64,000 nucleotides of DNA from Charina bottae (taxonomy: Eukaryota > Chordata > Lepidosauria > Squamata > Charinaidae): assembly GCA_023362775.1 (NCBI GenBank), contig JALMGJ010000029.1:5212768-5276767 (forward strand), given 5' to 3'. The notes below the pieces were generated by a model. It searched no databases and was not told the DNA's origin. It saw nothing but the letters and a program-made list of their open reading frames with translations. A program made the translations under genes and the position numbers. Positions 1 to 11,042 of the stretch are shown here, piece by piece (the first letter of the stretch is position 1; each line of letters begins with the position of its first letter).

Positions 1-141
1 TGCACACGCGATTGCCTGTCCCCCATTCACCCGTCCCTGCCAGCTTCACCTGCTGCCTGCCCTCACCTTTGAACCAATATCTTGCCGTTGACTCATATTT
101 TGGCCCAGTTCTTTTCTTCACAAGGTCTTGAACCTCTAGCG

Positions 142-371
142 CATAGCTTTCCAAAGTGTGTGTCGTGACACATTACTGTCGCCTGCAGTGTCCTGGTGTG
201 TCGCGCACAAACCCGGAAGCGCTGATGGGGGGAACCGGAAGGAGCGGCACCCCCGCCAATCACCACTGCCACTGCCGCCGCCACAGCGGCGGCACTGATT
301 GATGGGGGTGCCACTCCTTCCGGTTCCCCCCATCAGCGCTTCCAGGTTTGCGCGCGACACACCAGGACACT
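142..371. mobile_element. hAT-type MITE, right end missing, with long foldback core
   Basis: The left edge has the same tip (CATAGCTTTCCAAA) and following GTGTGTCGTGACAC motif as complete copies at 4342, 22506, 45543, 48438 and 61418. The 8 bp before it, CTCTAGCG (134-141), fits the central-TA target pattern of those copies. Bases 187-254 are a near-perfect reverse complement of 304-371 (about 3 mismatches in 68), a hairpin with a 49-base loop. No right terminal repeat follows, so this copy is truncated or rearranged. Confidence 0.6.
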
Positions 372-456
372 TCACGTACCCTCCATAAAGTGGCTGCCTA
401 AAAGTGGAACCGGCTAAGCATTGTTCGCAAGATGAAATGATACTCTAAGAAAAACG

Positions 457-554
457 GCCCGCTTGTTCTGCTGTAGAACTGAATAATTAGTATGAATCCT
501 TACTAGCAAATAAGAGTTTGTAATTATTATTCAGCTCTGCAGCAGAACAAGTGG
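457..554. repeat. Imperfect inverted repeat, MITE-like
   Basis: CTTGTTCTGCTGTAGAACTG near 462 is mirrored by CTCTGCAGCAGAACAAG ending near 551, giving arms of about 30 bases around an AT-rich centre. No target duplication was recognised. The rest of 372-744 shows no gene or named repeat. Confidence 0.4.
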
Positions 555-744
555 TCATTTCTCTGGATGGACAACCTGCAAGCCACACATTAGCTATGCC
601 CTTAACTATTCTTATCATTCCTTCCTATTCCTATGAGGAAACCAGATCTCCTCCAACAAATTCCTTAAAGTTGAAGCAAAACATCCTCAGCCAATTCTGG
701 GAGGGGTGGAGAGGAGTTTAAGGATCTGTAAGAAAAAAATAAAG

Positions 745-882
745 GGCGCAATGGCTCAGTGGTTAAGACACCAGGCTTGTCAATCGGAAGGTCGGTGGTT
801 CGAATCCCTAGTGCCGTGTGACCGAGTGAGCTCCCGCACTCACCCCAGCTCTTGCCAACCTAGCAATTGGAAAGCATGCAAA
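745..882 (+). mobile_element. tRNA-derived SINE (Sauria-type), 5' half, split by an L1
   Basis: The tRNA-like head has an A-box region (TGGCTCAGTGGTTAAGAC) and a B box (GGTTCGAATCC), followed by the body segment CTCTTGCCAACCTAGCAATT. The same SINE resumes at 3161 after the L1. It is a SINE head, not a functional tRNA gene: the tRNA fold is not maintained and the body continues for about 330 bases in full copies. Confidence 0.85.
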
Positions 883-3147
883 CAACTTTGACAACTTAAA
901 TTGGCCTTTTATGTTCAAAGTACTGGAAAACATGAATTTTGGAGGAAACTTTATAAAATGGATTAAATCAATATATACTCCACAATTTGCCAAAATAATT
1001 GTTAATGGAGAATTTAGTAAGTCATGTGAAATTCAAAAAGGTACTAGACAAGGTTGTCCATTATCTCCACTTTTGTTTATATTGGTATTAGAGGTTTTAC
1101 TTAGATATATTAGACAGGATGATGGCATACATCGTATCAAAGTTAAAAAAGAAGTTTATAAACTAAGAGCCTTTGCAGACGACCTAGTCATTACTTTGGA
1201 GAATCCACTAGATGGAATTGAAATTTTAATACAGAAATTAAAAGACTTTGGGTCGCTAGCAGGGTTCAAAGTGAATTTACAGAAGACAAAAGTTTTGACT
1301 AAAAATATGGACCATCATCAACAAGAGAAATTGAAAGAAATAACAGGATATTCAATGGATGAAAAAGTAAAATATTTGGGAGTATATTTAACAGCTAAAA
1401 TGTTAAGTTGTTTAAGAATAACTATATTCCACTTTGGATGGATATTAAAAAAGATTTGGACCATTGGGAAAAATTGCAATTATCACTATTAGGTAGAATT
1501 TCAGCAATTAAAATGAATGTTTTGCCAAGAATTTTATATCTTTTTCAAACACTACCTATATTGGCATCAGAAGAACCTTTTAAACAATGGCAGCGAGATA
1601 TTTCCAAGTTCATTTGGCAAGGGAAAAAACCAAGAGTAAAATATAAAGTTTTGCAAGACTCTAAAGAAAGAGGAGGACTAGGTCTGCCGGATTTGAAATT
1701 ATATTATGCTGCCTGTTGCTTGGTTTGGATTAAAGAATGGATAGTTTTGAAAAATGAAAAATTATTGAATTTGGAGGGACATGAACTAAGATATGGATGG
1801 CATGAGTATTTGTGGTATGATAAAGTTAAAGTTAATGTAGACTTTAAAAATCACTATATTAGAAGATCCTTGTTAAGAATTTGGAATAAATATAAACTAA
1901 CTTTATGTTATAAAAGACCTTTATGGATCTCTACGCAAGAAGCATTCTATAGAGCAGAAGTAAGAATTAAAGATAAATGGTTAACCTATAAAGATTTTTT
2001 AAAGAAAGAACAAGGACAATATATAATTAAATCAATAGAAGAATTGGCATCAGAGGGATATACTTTTCAATGGCTTTCATATATGCAACTTGTAGAGAAA
2101 TTTAAATCAGATAAGAAAGACTTTGAATTTGAACAAACCAAATCAGAATTCGAGATACAATTATGTGAAGCTGATGATCATCTAATTGCAAAAATGTATA
2201 AACTATTGTTAAAATAGAAATGGAACATTTCTATTTGTTGAAATGGAACAAGTTAAAGATTGTATGATTAAATGGGCTAAAATATTGGTTATAATATTCA
2301 AATACAACAATGGGAAGATATGTGGACTAAAGGACTAAAATTTACTTTGTGCTATAATTTAAAAGAAAATTTTTCTAAGATGATGTACAGATGGTATATG
2401 ACCCCACAAAAACTCTCTAAAATGTATGGGAATGTTTCCAACTTATGTTGGAAATGTAAAAAAAAAGAGGGGTCTTTTTACCATATGTGGTGGACATGTG
2501 AGATTGCAAAGAAATTTTGGACTCAAATACATTCATTGATGCAAAACATATTACAAATTCGAGTTCCATTTAAACCGGAATTTTTTTTGTTGGGAATAAT
2601 TGATGGACAACTTGGGAAGCAATTTACAAGAATTATGCAATACATGATTACAGCGGCAAGACTTATATATGCACAAAATTGGAAAAACCAGATCTTGCCT
2701 ACGATACAAGATTGGATGTTAAAATTGATGGATATGGCAGAGAATGATAAATTGACATGTTTATTAAAAGAAAATTCAAATTATTATTTTCTTAAAGAGT
2801 GGAAACCATTAACTGACTATTTACAAGATGCGGGAGGAGCAAAGCTTATATGGGGATTTGAAGATTAAAATATATATATTTTGATATAATAGACAAGAAA
2901 TGTTTTTTAATGTTTTATATAGACCTAGCATGTAAGATAAAATTGTTAAATTACTATGACCAGAGACAAATCGGAAGTTGACTAATTTCTATGTTTCATC
3001 TTTATCTTTTTTCTTTTTGCTTTACTACACTTTTTTACTCTCTTTCTTTCTTTGATTTGTATTTCCATTTTCTTTTCTGTTTCAAACTTTTATCTATATA
3101 AATTTAAAACCTAATAAAATTTATATAAAAAATAATAATAATAAAAA
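883..3147 (+). mobile_element. 5'-truncated L1 LINE inserted in a SINE
   Basis: The insertion is flanked by a 13-bp duplication, GAAAGCATGCAAA, at 870-882 and 3148-3160. It ends in an AATAAT-rich simple tail. The body encodes the RT palm and C-terminal part of L1 ORF2. A TPRT-type insertion that cleanly interrupts the SINE, so it is younger than the SINE. Confidence 0.9.
911..2868 (+). pseudogene. L1 ORF2 reverse transcriptase, broken
   Basis: The first segment (911 to about 1400) reads RT motifs GTRQGCPLSP and FADD, the catalytic aspartate pair. The frame shifts near 1400-1410 and continues as a second segment to a stop at 2217. Stops and shifts fill 2217-2320. The C-terminal segment (2320-2868) includes NLCWKCKKKEGSFYHMWWTC, the cysteine-rich region of L1 ORF2. 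The endonuclease domain and most of the finger region are absent. It is non-functional. Confidence 0.85.
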
Positions 3148-3160
3148 GAAAGCATGCAAA

Positions 3161-3340
3161 TGCAAGTAGGTGAATAGGTACCACTTCGGTGGGAAGGTAA
3201 CACCGTTCCGCGTGCGTCATGCCGGCCACATGACCGCGGAAGCGTCTTCGGACAGCGCTGGCTGTTCGGCTAAGAAACGGAGATAAGCACCGCCCTCTAG
3301 AGTCGGACACGACTGTGCAGGGGAAAACCTTTACCTAAGA
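3161..3340 (+). mobile_element. tRNA-derived SINE, 3' half
   Basis: Continues the SINE begun at 745: GTACCACTTCGGTGGG, GCATGACC-like body, then AGAGTCGGACACGACT (shared with the Bov-B LINE 3' end) and an ACCTTTACCT tail. Confidence 0.85.
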
Positions 3341-3575
3341 AAAAAATAATGTACAGTATATGTGAGCATATTGGAAGGTGGCCCCAAACCTACAATTTTG
3401 GATCAAAAAAGTTGTTCCCCCATCTTATTCAAGGTTTATGTGCATGACTGATTTGCAGTGATTTTCCTCCCTCTGATATTTATAATACTCCCAATTATTA
3501 CTACAAGATTATACCCTTCAGGCTGTAATTTATACATTTACCATTTGCTCTGCTTGTCCTATTATTTTTTTCTAG

Positions 3576-3691
3576 AGGAGCCGTTCCAGAATGTCCAGCC
3601 CATTGAAAAACTGGGAGGACATTTCGATGGTCTAACTACAGTGTTTGCAAGCAAAGATGATCCAATTTTCTCTCTGAAATCCAAGGATTGA
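3576..3691 (+). CDS. Possible terminal coding exon, gene unknown
   Basis: A polypyrimidine run ending TTTTTTCTAG (3566-3575) precedes an open block reading EPFQNVQPIEKLGGHFDG, then LTTVFASKDDPIFSLKSKD and a stop at 3689-3691. The peptide does not look like a repeat product. An ATTAAA at about 3775 could serve as a poly(A) signal. I do not recognise the protein, and no upstream exon was found. It could be a chance ORF or a processed fragment. Confidence 0.28.
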
Positions 3692-4341
3692 ATGTTTCCA
3701 TTGTTCTTGTTCAAATTACTTGTGCATTTACATCTATGTGAAAAACTTCTATGTGACGTCTAAGCTTGGCTGCAATTAAATGCGTATTATTCACTTGGAA
3801 TCACTGAAAGGTTTTATTTCGATTTAGCCCTCCAGGACTCATCCAGGCAGAGGCTATACATACTGAAAGCATCTGTTATTGCCATGTTCTGGAGAGATGT
3901 GGAGCTTGTATGGTGGAAAATATTTGAGCATTCATCAGCTACCTGTCCGCCAAAGGGACGACTTGTGGAAATGAGCAAAGGCAGATGATACCGCAGACTT
4001 AGATCAGCCCTCAAAGTCTGTTGGCTTTTTTTCTGATTGTGCTCTCATTTTTGGAGTGATGTTGTTTAATATGCAACTTTGTCTACTTTTGTAATTTAAT
4101 TGTTTTATTGGGTTAATAATTACACTGTTCCTTTACAGAAGGGTAAATCCTTAAATGTCCTAAAAAGAACAACATAATTATAATAAATAACTAAATAAAG
4201 ACAAAAGGACCGGCTTTATTCTTGGCTTCTTCTCTTAACTCATCTTCATCATATGGCTCAATGTTCTTCAAGAAATCTTCCCCATTTTCTCCCATAATGT
4301 GGTCTGTATGCTTTTGGTTTAGCAAAATATACAAACTAGAG
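3692..4341. other. Unassigned intergenic stretch
   Basis: No recognised repeat. Reverse-strand open blocks at 3814-4014 and near 4191-4320 exist (the latter reads EPYDEDELREEAKNKAGPF in its open frame), but neither has a family I can name; the second runs into the hAT element at 4342. Confidence 0.4.
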
Positions 4342-4621
4342 CAGGACTTTCCAAAGTGCCGCTGCTGACGACACACCAGCGGCAGCGGCGGCAGTGCGGT
4401 GGCGGCACGCGCGTGCACGGTGGTGGCGTGGAGGGGTGTGCGGCGGCGCGCGCGTGCACGGCGGCGGTGGCAGCGGCAGCAGCCTCCGCTAAAACGTGGA
4501 AGCACTGATCCCACGCCGCTGCCGCCATGCGCGCGCCGCCGCTTCTGGGTGGTGTGGCGACACACCACGCTGTGTGTGGCAACACACTTTTGTGTCGCGA
4601 CACACAGTTTGGAAAGCTCTG
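4342..4621. mobile_element. hAT-type MITE, complete
   Basis: Terminal inverted repeats (CAGGACTTTCCAAA and TTTGGAAAGCTCTG) lie inside a perfect 8-bp target duplication AACTAGAG (4334-4341, 4622-4629). The interior is CG-rich, built from GCGGCGGCACGCGCGTGCACGG-like stretches. Eight-base duplications are diagnostic of hAT transposases. There is no ORF, so it is non-autonomous. Confidence 0.85.
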
Positions 4622-4783
4622 AACTAGAGACTGTGGGTTGTTTAATAAATTATGGTTAAAACATCTTGGCTTAGTGTTACATGTGAATGTTTCATCTCCA
4701 CTGGCATTTTTCTGTTTGTACATTTCAGTGTTGATTATTCCCATTTTCATTGATTCACATGGATAGAGTGGGGCTACCAGAAC

Positions 4784-5638
4784 AAGTGAAAGAATGTATG
4801 ATAAAGTGGACTAAAAATGTTTGTTATAATATACAGATCAAACAATGGGAAAATATGTGGTTGAAAGGACTGACGCTTACACTATGCTATAATCTTAAAG
4901 AGAATTTTTTATAAAATGAAGTACCGTTGGTATATGACATTGTCTAGAATGTATAAAGGCACTTCAAATTTATGTTGGAAATGCGAACAATGAGAAGGGT
5001 CATTTTATCATGTTTGGTGGATGTGTAAAAAAGCTAGAAAATTTTGGATTCAAATACATACGTACACTGATTCAGAGGATTTTAAAGATTCATATACAAT
5101 TGAGACCAGAGGTCTTTCTTTTGGGACTGATGGACAAACAGTTGGGAAAAAGTCATGGAACTTTGTTTTTGTACATGATAACTGCAGCGATATTATTGTA
5201 TGCACAAAGATGAAAAGATTTGGCAATACCTACCACGGAGGAAGGTTGGTGAAGATGATAGAACTTGCTGAGGTGGCCAAACTGATTTGTTTGATTAGAG
5301 AAAAGACAATATCTAAGTTTATTGCTGACTGGAAACCCCTCATTGATTCTTTGCATAAAACAGAAGAAAAATGAACTTATGATTTATGGTTTTGATGATT
5401 AGATAGGATAGATTATAGAAAGAAGAGTCATGATGTAACTTTAGAGAAAGAGGTAAATTTATAATTGGACTTATAACTGCTGTAAAGAAGATCAGAAGCT
5501 ACTTCTTTGTATCTTTTTTCTTTCTTTTCTATTTTTCTTTTTCTTTCTTGCACTTTTAGCTCTCTGATTTCTTTCTTTTTCTTTTTTCTTCCTCACTCTA
5601 CATTAGTTTGTGTTAGTTTTTACTTTCCTTTGTAAGAC
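4784..5638 (+). mobile_element. 5'-truncated L1 fragment
   Basis: Flanked by a 15-bp duplication TGGGGCTACCAGAAC (4769-4783, 5639-5653). It encodes the degraded C-terminus of L1 ORF2 (LCWKCEQ-like cysteine region near 4975, then KKARKFWIQIHT in another frame), with frameshifts and stops, followed by a T/C-rich 3' UTR. Confidence 0.85.
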
Positions 5639-5705
5639 TGGGGCTACCAGAACTGGGTTCCAAAAATCCAAATTCACACATATTTACCGAACAAAAGCTC
5701 CAACA

Positions 5706-6270
5706 CAATGCAAGTTGGTTGGTTTATTTATTTATTTTCTATCCCGCCTTATTTTTTTATAAATAACTCAAGGTGGCGAACATACCTAACACTCCTTCCT
5801 CCTCCTATTTCCCCCACAACAATAACCCTGTGAGGTGAGTTGGGCTGAGAAAGAGTGACTGGCCCAAGGTCACCCAGCCGGCTTTCATGCCTAAGGCGGG
5901 ACTAGAACTCTCAGTCTCCTGGTTTGCCATTGGCTCCTTCCTAGGGCTGAGAGACAGGGACTGGCCCAAGGTCACCCAGCCGGCTTTCATGCCTAAGGCG
6001 GGACTAGAACTCACAGTCTCCTGGCTTGCCATTGGCTCCTTCCTAGGGCTAAGAGAGAGTGACTGGCCCAAGGTCACCCAGCCGGCTTTCATGCCTAAGG
6101 CAGGACTAGAACTCTCAGTCTCCTGGCTTGCCATTGGCTCCTTCCTAGGGCTAAGAGAGAGTGACTGGCCCAAGGTCACCCAGCCGGCTTTCATGCATAA
6201 GGCAGGACTAGAACTCACTGCCTCCTGGTTTCTAGCCCAGCACCTTAACCATTAGACCAAACTGGCTCCA
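5706..6270 (-). mobile_element. MIR-like tRNA SINE with tandem 102-bp internal units
   Basis: On the reverse strand the element starts with a tRNA-like head (GAGCCAGTTTGGTCTAATGG) and ends in an L2/CR1-type tail with TTATTTATAAA and ATAAATAAATAAA. The segment carrying the B box (GAGTTCTAGTCC) and the GACCTTGGGCCAGTC block is repeated: GGCCCAAGGT recurs at 5861, 5963, 6065 and 6167, exactly 102 bases apart. The same period occurs in copies at 21927 and 59067. Confidence 0.8.
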
Positions 6271-8835
6271 TTAAATCCAATAGATTTAATTCTATTCTTC
6301 TGCAAAAACCATCAGTGAGAACTAAAAGCCTGAGAAGAGTGTAGAATATTTAATTGATTTATACGTCACACCATCTGTCTTCTGATATCTACCCTGTAAT
6401 AACTGTATCTTTCAGCAGATGCTTGTTTCCAGAGGGAAAAGGTGTTACCAATCATGGCAAAGTCAATGCCAGAAGTTCCAGGTCACTTAATTTCTCATTA
6501 TATCTGTCACAACCAACATCTTCATCAATATTGAGAAAGAGCTCATCCTGTTTTGCACATTGTACCTGCATGTATGAAATGTGAAAATAACAAACTCATT
6601 AAAAGGAAGTCCTCACTGCTCTTCTGGGAGATCTGAACGCTACCAGAATGTGTTAGCTGTTACAACTTTTCTGCTCCTTCCTACAGTTAGCTGGAACATC
6701 TGGCTTTCCCTTTTTCAGTTTTATAAACCTGAGAACATCAAACGAGGGAGGGGTCAGCGGGCCGCTGATCAGGATCCATTGGTAGACCCTTATGGGCCTC
6801 TGCTGTCCATCTTAGCAATGCCACAGGTGGAGGTTCCGGTATATCCGTGGCAGGGTTTGTTGACATGTCTAGGACATCCACAGATAGAACTGCTGAAATT
6901 CGGCAGCAAAACTACCTGTTTTTGGACCTACCTTGTGTGTGTGTTGTCTAAAAAGTGGGAAATGTGGGCTGAAGCTTCTGCAAAGTTTAACCTGCCCTTC
7001 AAAAACCCTCCCAAACTCCCCGTGACACCCTCCAGGTCTGTGACTATACCACCTCTAGGAATTGGGAACGTTTTCTAACGTATCTGCAGGACGCCGGATC
7101 GGAGGTGCCTGGCCTAGAAGATCCTCCTGACAGCCCAGCATTCTTGGTCTCCCACTGCCCCCCAAGTGGCAACAATCTACATCTTTATAAAGGCATGCCC
7201 ATGAATGGGTACCACCACCATTTCCCCCCCTCCCACTTTTTTCCCCTTCTTCTTGATGGAGTTCCTCTATCCCAGCAATAATAAATTTTGGTGAACACCC
7301 CCATTATTTGCCAAAATAGCCTGCTGTTCGGAAGAGACGTAGCAGTTAAAATCTCCATAATCTGTATATTTATTCTGAAGTTACGGAGGAGCAAGAAAAA
7401 ACTTTCTGGGAGTTTCTGGAAACGCGTTCTGTGCTATCCGCTGCATTTTGGTGCTAATGTTAATTCACCTAGCAGGGCAGAAGGGAAGAAATGAGGTCAA
7501 ACTGACAGGAAGGAAAACATGGACTGTCAGTCTTCAAATTTGGCTGGCTAACCTCGTGGCCTTTTTCTGTCACTACTGACAGTCCCCCTGCCATTAAACC
7601 AATAAGCTAAGCATCCTTCAGGCCTTTCTCCCTCTCGGTCACTGCCAATCCTCATCTTCTATCTTTCATCTTTTATTTGTTTATTTTCTGGCAGTCCTTT
7701 CGGAAATCTTTTCAGCCTCAGTTTTGACCTGCATTTATTTCCTGCCTGCTCTTCACACCTGCTCATAGATCTGTTTAATCTTATTGCTCTTTTGAGACTT
7801 TTTAATTGCTCTACTGAGAATCAGAGGGATTATTTTTGTTTTTTTGTGAAAACATACATGAGATTTGCTTGGGCTGGGTCAAGGGCTTGCTGAACCATCC
7901 ACAATTGGCTGTGTTTTCACAATACAAAATTCCAGAGCACCCAATCTTTTGAATCCAGGAGCACATTCAGACTTTTGAGAGCAAGTTGTGGCACACAGAC
8001 AAAATGGCCCCCCTCCTTCCTAATTGGCTACTCCTTGACAGGCAGAGTCAGTCAGAGAAGATCCATTTATGGGTGAGGTCGTTCTCCATCATCCCTGCTA
8101 GGCTTCTGAGATGCCCCGTGCCTTAGCTTCTTTCTCTTTGTCTTTTTTTCTGGACAGTGGGCAACCTTTCAAGCAGAACATGGAGCTGCAGCACCCTCCA
8201 ACCCAATTTAATCTTCTAAGAATAAAGCTTTGGGCTTGATCTGCAGCCGAAAGGTGCTCTTGTAAATATAGATCATGCTAGAGGCTGACTCTTGGTTCTG
8301 CAGCAGGCGCTTCCCTTGCTTAAAGAATTTAAAACATTTGTAAAACGTTGGGCAGAGAGCTTGGCAGAGGATCATGGGTGCCACATAGGGGACAACGGGA
8401 TTAAGCTATACACCATGGCTTATGGACCACCAACGGCTGAGTTCATAAAGCATGCTAAAAGTGAACAAATCATTATGCCTTAGCATGATAGGTGAACCCA
8501 GACATTATTCTCTGGTCAAGGAAATTCTTTACACGGAGTGGGTTTACAAAAGCGGTGATTGTTTTTTGTTTTTTTTATAAAAAAAAAAACACCACTCTAT
8601 AACTGTTTTTTCTTGTTCAAAGATTTCAAACTAGTGGAGCTGGGAATAAAAATGTGAATGAGCCCAAGCCCAGGAAGGTACTACAGATTTCAGCTACATT
8701 TTTCTCTCCTTCTAGAACGCTGGCCATTCCTGGAGAAGACAGGCTACTTAGCTATTTCCAAAAATAGGAAATACATTCTGCAGAAGGAAGGCCTAGATCT
8801 GCATACAACATCCAGCTGCTATTTTATACATGAGC
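6271..8835. other. Intergenic stretch, no recognised gene or named repeat
   Basis: An open block at 6581-7078 and a short one at 8292-8483 lack splice context, family resemblance or a codon-like signature I can defend. A T/A homopolymer run lies near 8563-8590. Old repeat remnants are likely but not identifiable by eye. Confidence 0.4.
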
Positions 8836-8884
8836 TTCTGTGGGTGGCAGCGTTAAGCTGGCAGAAGCTAAGCAGGACCAGCTT
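8836..8884 (+). mobile_element. 5S-rRNA-derived SINE fragment
   Basis: AGAAGCTAAGCAGGACCAGC matches the internal promoter region of 5S rRNA (GAAGCTAAGCAGGG). It is truncated where L1 sequence begins. Confidence 0.45.
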
Positions 8885-10336
8885 TGGGAAATGGAAAAGG
8901 TGCACGAGGGGTCTTCCAATCGTTGTTGGAAATGTGAAAAGCACGCAGGGATGTTTTACCGTGCATGGTGGGCTTGTGAAAAGGGGAAAAAATATTGGAC
9001 ACAAATGCGTATGATGGTGCAGAGAGTTTTAAAAATTAACATCCAGATGGAACCAGAATTTTTTCTACTAGGACTTATATGATGGGATATACGCTGGCTT
9101 AAAGGGAAAAAACTCGAGGCTTGAGAATAAACAGACAAGAGTGCAGCTTTTAGGGCTAAAAGTATTTACTTGTAGCATAAGGCAATAATGTATATACAAT
9201 CACATTATCGCAAAAGGAAGGTTGAATATACATGATACAGCATTGTAAAAGGAAAAACAAAAATCAAACTTATAAGCAGAGTTACGTGTATTATTTCCAG
9301 GGCCAGAGCTCACGCCATGCATAGCCTCCCATAGCTATGCACTGCTCAGTCCTCAAAAGTAGAATACACGTGAAGAACTACATGGCTAAAGACACAAAAA
9401 GTCAAGAAGCATAGAACACCATTTTGCATGGTTGTATATTCAGTTCTTCTAGCTTTCTGATTGGCTGGAAGTTAGCTGTGACACACACCAGGCCCAAAGC
9501 ATTAGGCCTAAAGCACATAGCATGACCTGCTATTGGGTGGCAGTGCTGCATCTAAGCGAGCACGTAATTTCCCCCCTCCCTTGCTCTGTTCCCCCTCTGG
9601 AGCAGGCTTCCCACGGAAGGATTCAGGAGACCTTGTTCCCATGCAATCTAGCCAAAACAATACACACGTGACAGTTGTTATCTTGCACCTGCACTTCACG
9701 TCACCATGAGAAGCCTTTGCTTTGTAAAGGATGCAATTTGCCAAAACACTTTTGCTTTGTAGAGAAACCCAATTTTCCAATTTCGTACGAGAAATCTGAC
9801 ATTATAGTCAATTAGAAAAGACTTGTGGACAATTGATTTTATGTATGGTTAAGGACAGAGAGGTTATTATATGCACAAAAATGGAAGAATATAGAAATAC
9901 CTACAATGGGGGAACGGACAGTGAAGATGGCTGAATTCGTGGAAATGGCTAAACTGACTCGCTTGATTAGGGAGCTTGATTAACAGCTACTACTTTTATA
10001 AAAGACTGAAAAACCTTTATGGACTTTTTGCTGAAAATGGACAAAAATGAACTGATGATTTCTGAATCTACTGATTAATAAGGGCAGAATATGGGGAGAA
10101 GGGAACCATGTTACATAATTTTAAAGGAGAGAAACAGTTTTTAACATGTTTATAGCTTCTGTGGTGAAGAAGATCAGAAAGCTGCTCCCTTAACTATCTT
10201 TCTGTTTCCTTTTTCTATTTTTTCTTTATTGCTTTAACACTTTTTTTATCTTTCCCCTTTTCTAACTCTTTCTTTATATTGTTTTGTGTTTATCTTTTTA
10301 ACTTTGTAAAAACTTCTTCAATAAAACTTATAAAAA
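8885..10336 (+). mobile_element. L1 fragment interrupted by a solo LTR
   Basis: Bases 8885-9079 encode the L1 ORF2 C-terminal cysteine region (NRCWKCEKHAGMFYRAWWAC) and continue to EPEFFLLGLI. The LTR at 9080-9801 splits the element; L1 sequence resumes at 9807 with many stops and ends in a T-rich 3' UTR with AATAAAACTTATAAAAAA near 10320. Confidence 0.75.
9080..9801 (-). mobile_element. Solo LTR
   Basis: A 722-bp segment starts TG and ends CA, with a 5-bp duplication TTATA on both sides (9075-9079, 9802-9806), and removes cleanly from the surrounding L1. Orientation is inferred: on the reverse strand CTTGTCTGTTTATTCTC near the end resembles an R/U5 boundary. No internal retroviral genes remain. 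It arose by LTR-LTR recombination or is a decayed single end. Confidence 0.65.
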
Positions 10337-11042
10337 AGGCGGGGAGTTGGGGGTGGAAAAGGAACCTCTTGGAAGAAGGCAATGGCAAAGCGTGGCCAAG
10401 AAACAGCATGGTTATACTTATCAGAAGTTGAGCTGGACTCGAGGGCATCTTTACTTTATCCCTTATGTAGAAATGCATGTGCAGAAATAATCAATCACAT
10501 TTCAGCACAAAATCAATTAATGTCCCCATAGTAGGGAAGATGTACCAGATGACCCTTGTGTCAGTAATTATGCATTCAGTCTAGCACAGGTAATTCAAAA
10601 AAACTGGGCAAGAAAATAAAGAGCCATATGGTCAAAAAGAATTGTTTAGATCTATCTTGACCTCTGCCTTGCAATCCATTCTTTCAAGTCTGAAATATAC
10701 GGGAGTCATGCATGATGCATTAGCTATTGCTTTTCTTTCATATCTTTTGAAACCCATTTTCATGTGTTCATCAGTCTATTGATTCTAATCAGCTCAACAG
10801 TCCTATCGGTTAATGAACCTTACTGTACCTCCAGCAGGAAGCATGGCTAGACGCTGGCATGGCCTAGTGCAAAAACAGAAAATGGGGTTAAGGAATCTGT
10901 CTTTAGGGAACCCTCTCCACAACATGAAGCCATAACAGGGGTGATTTTGGCTGAACATTTCTGGTGTGCATGGTAGCCTGGAAGGACTAATGAATAGCAT
11001 TGGCACATTATCTGTACAACTTGTTCTAAATCATTTTCAAAG
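10337..11042. other. Intergenic stretch, little recognisable
   Basis: Bases 10340-10440 contain GGAAGAAGGCAATGGCAAAG, a phrase common in squamate SINE tails. The remainder shows no gene, no tandem array and no inverted repeat that I can support. Confidence 0.35.

Noticed and set aside
4191..4568. Reverse-strand 125-codon ORF ending EAKNKAGPFVFI
   Set aside because: Two thirds of it is hAT MITE sequence; the remaining 40 codons have no recognised homologue or splice site.
5805..6255. Repeated-motif ORFs on both strands (also at 59126-59650)
   Set aside because: The 102-bp SINE unit is a multiple of three, so any open frame repeats itself; no protein evidence.
6581..7078. 165-codon ORF as a gene
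   Set aside because: No family resemblance, no splice or promoter context, in a repeat-rich intergenic region.
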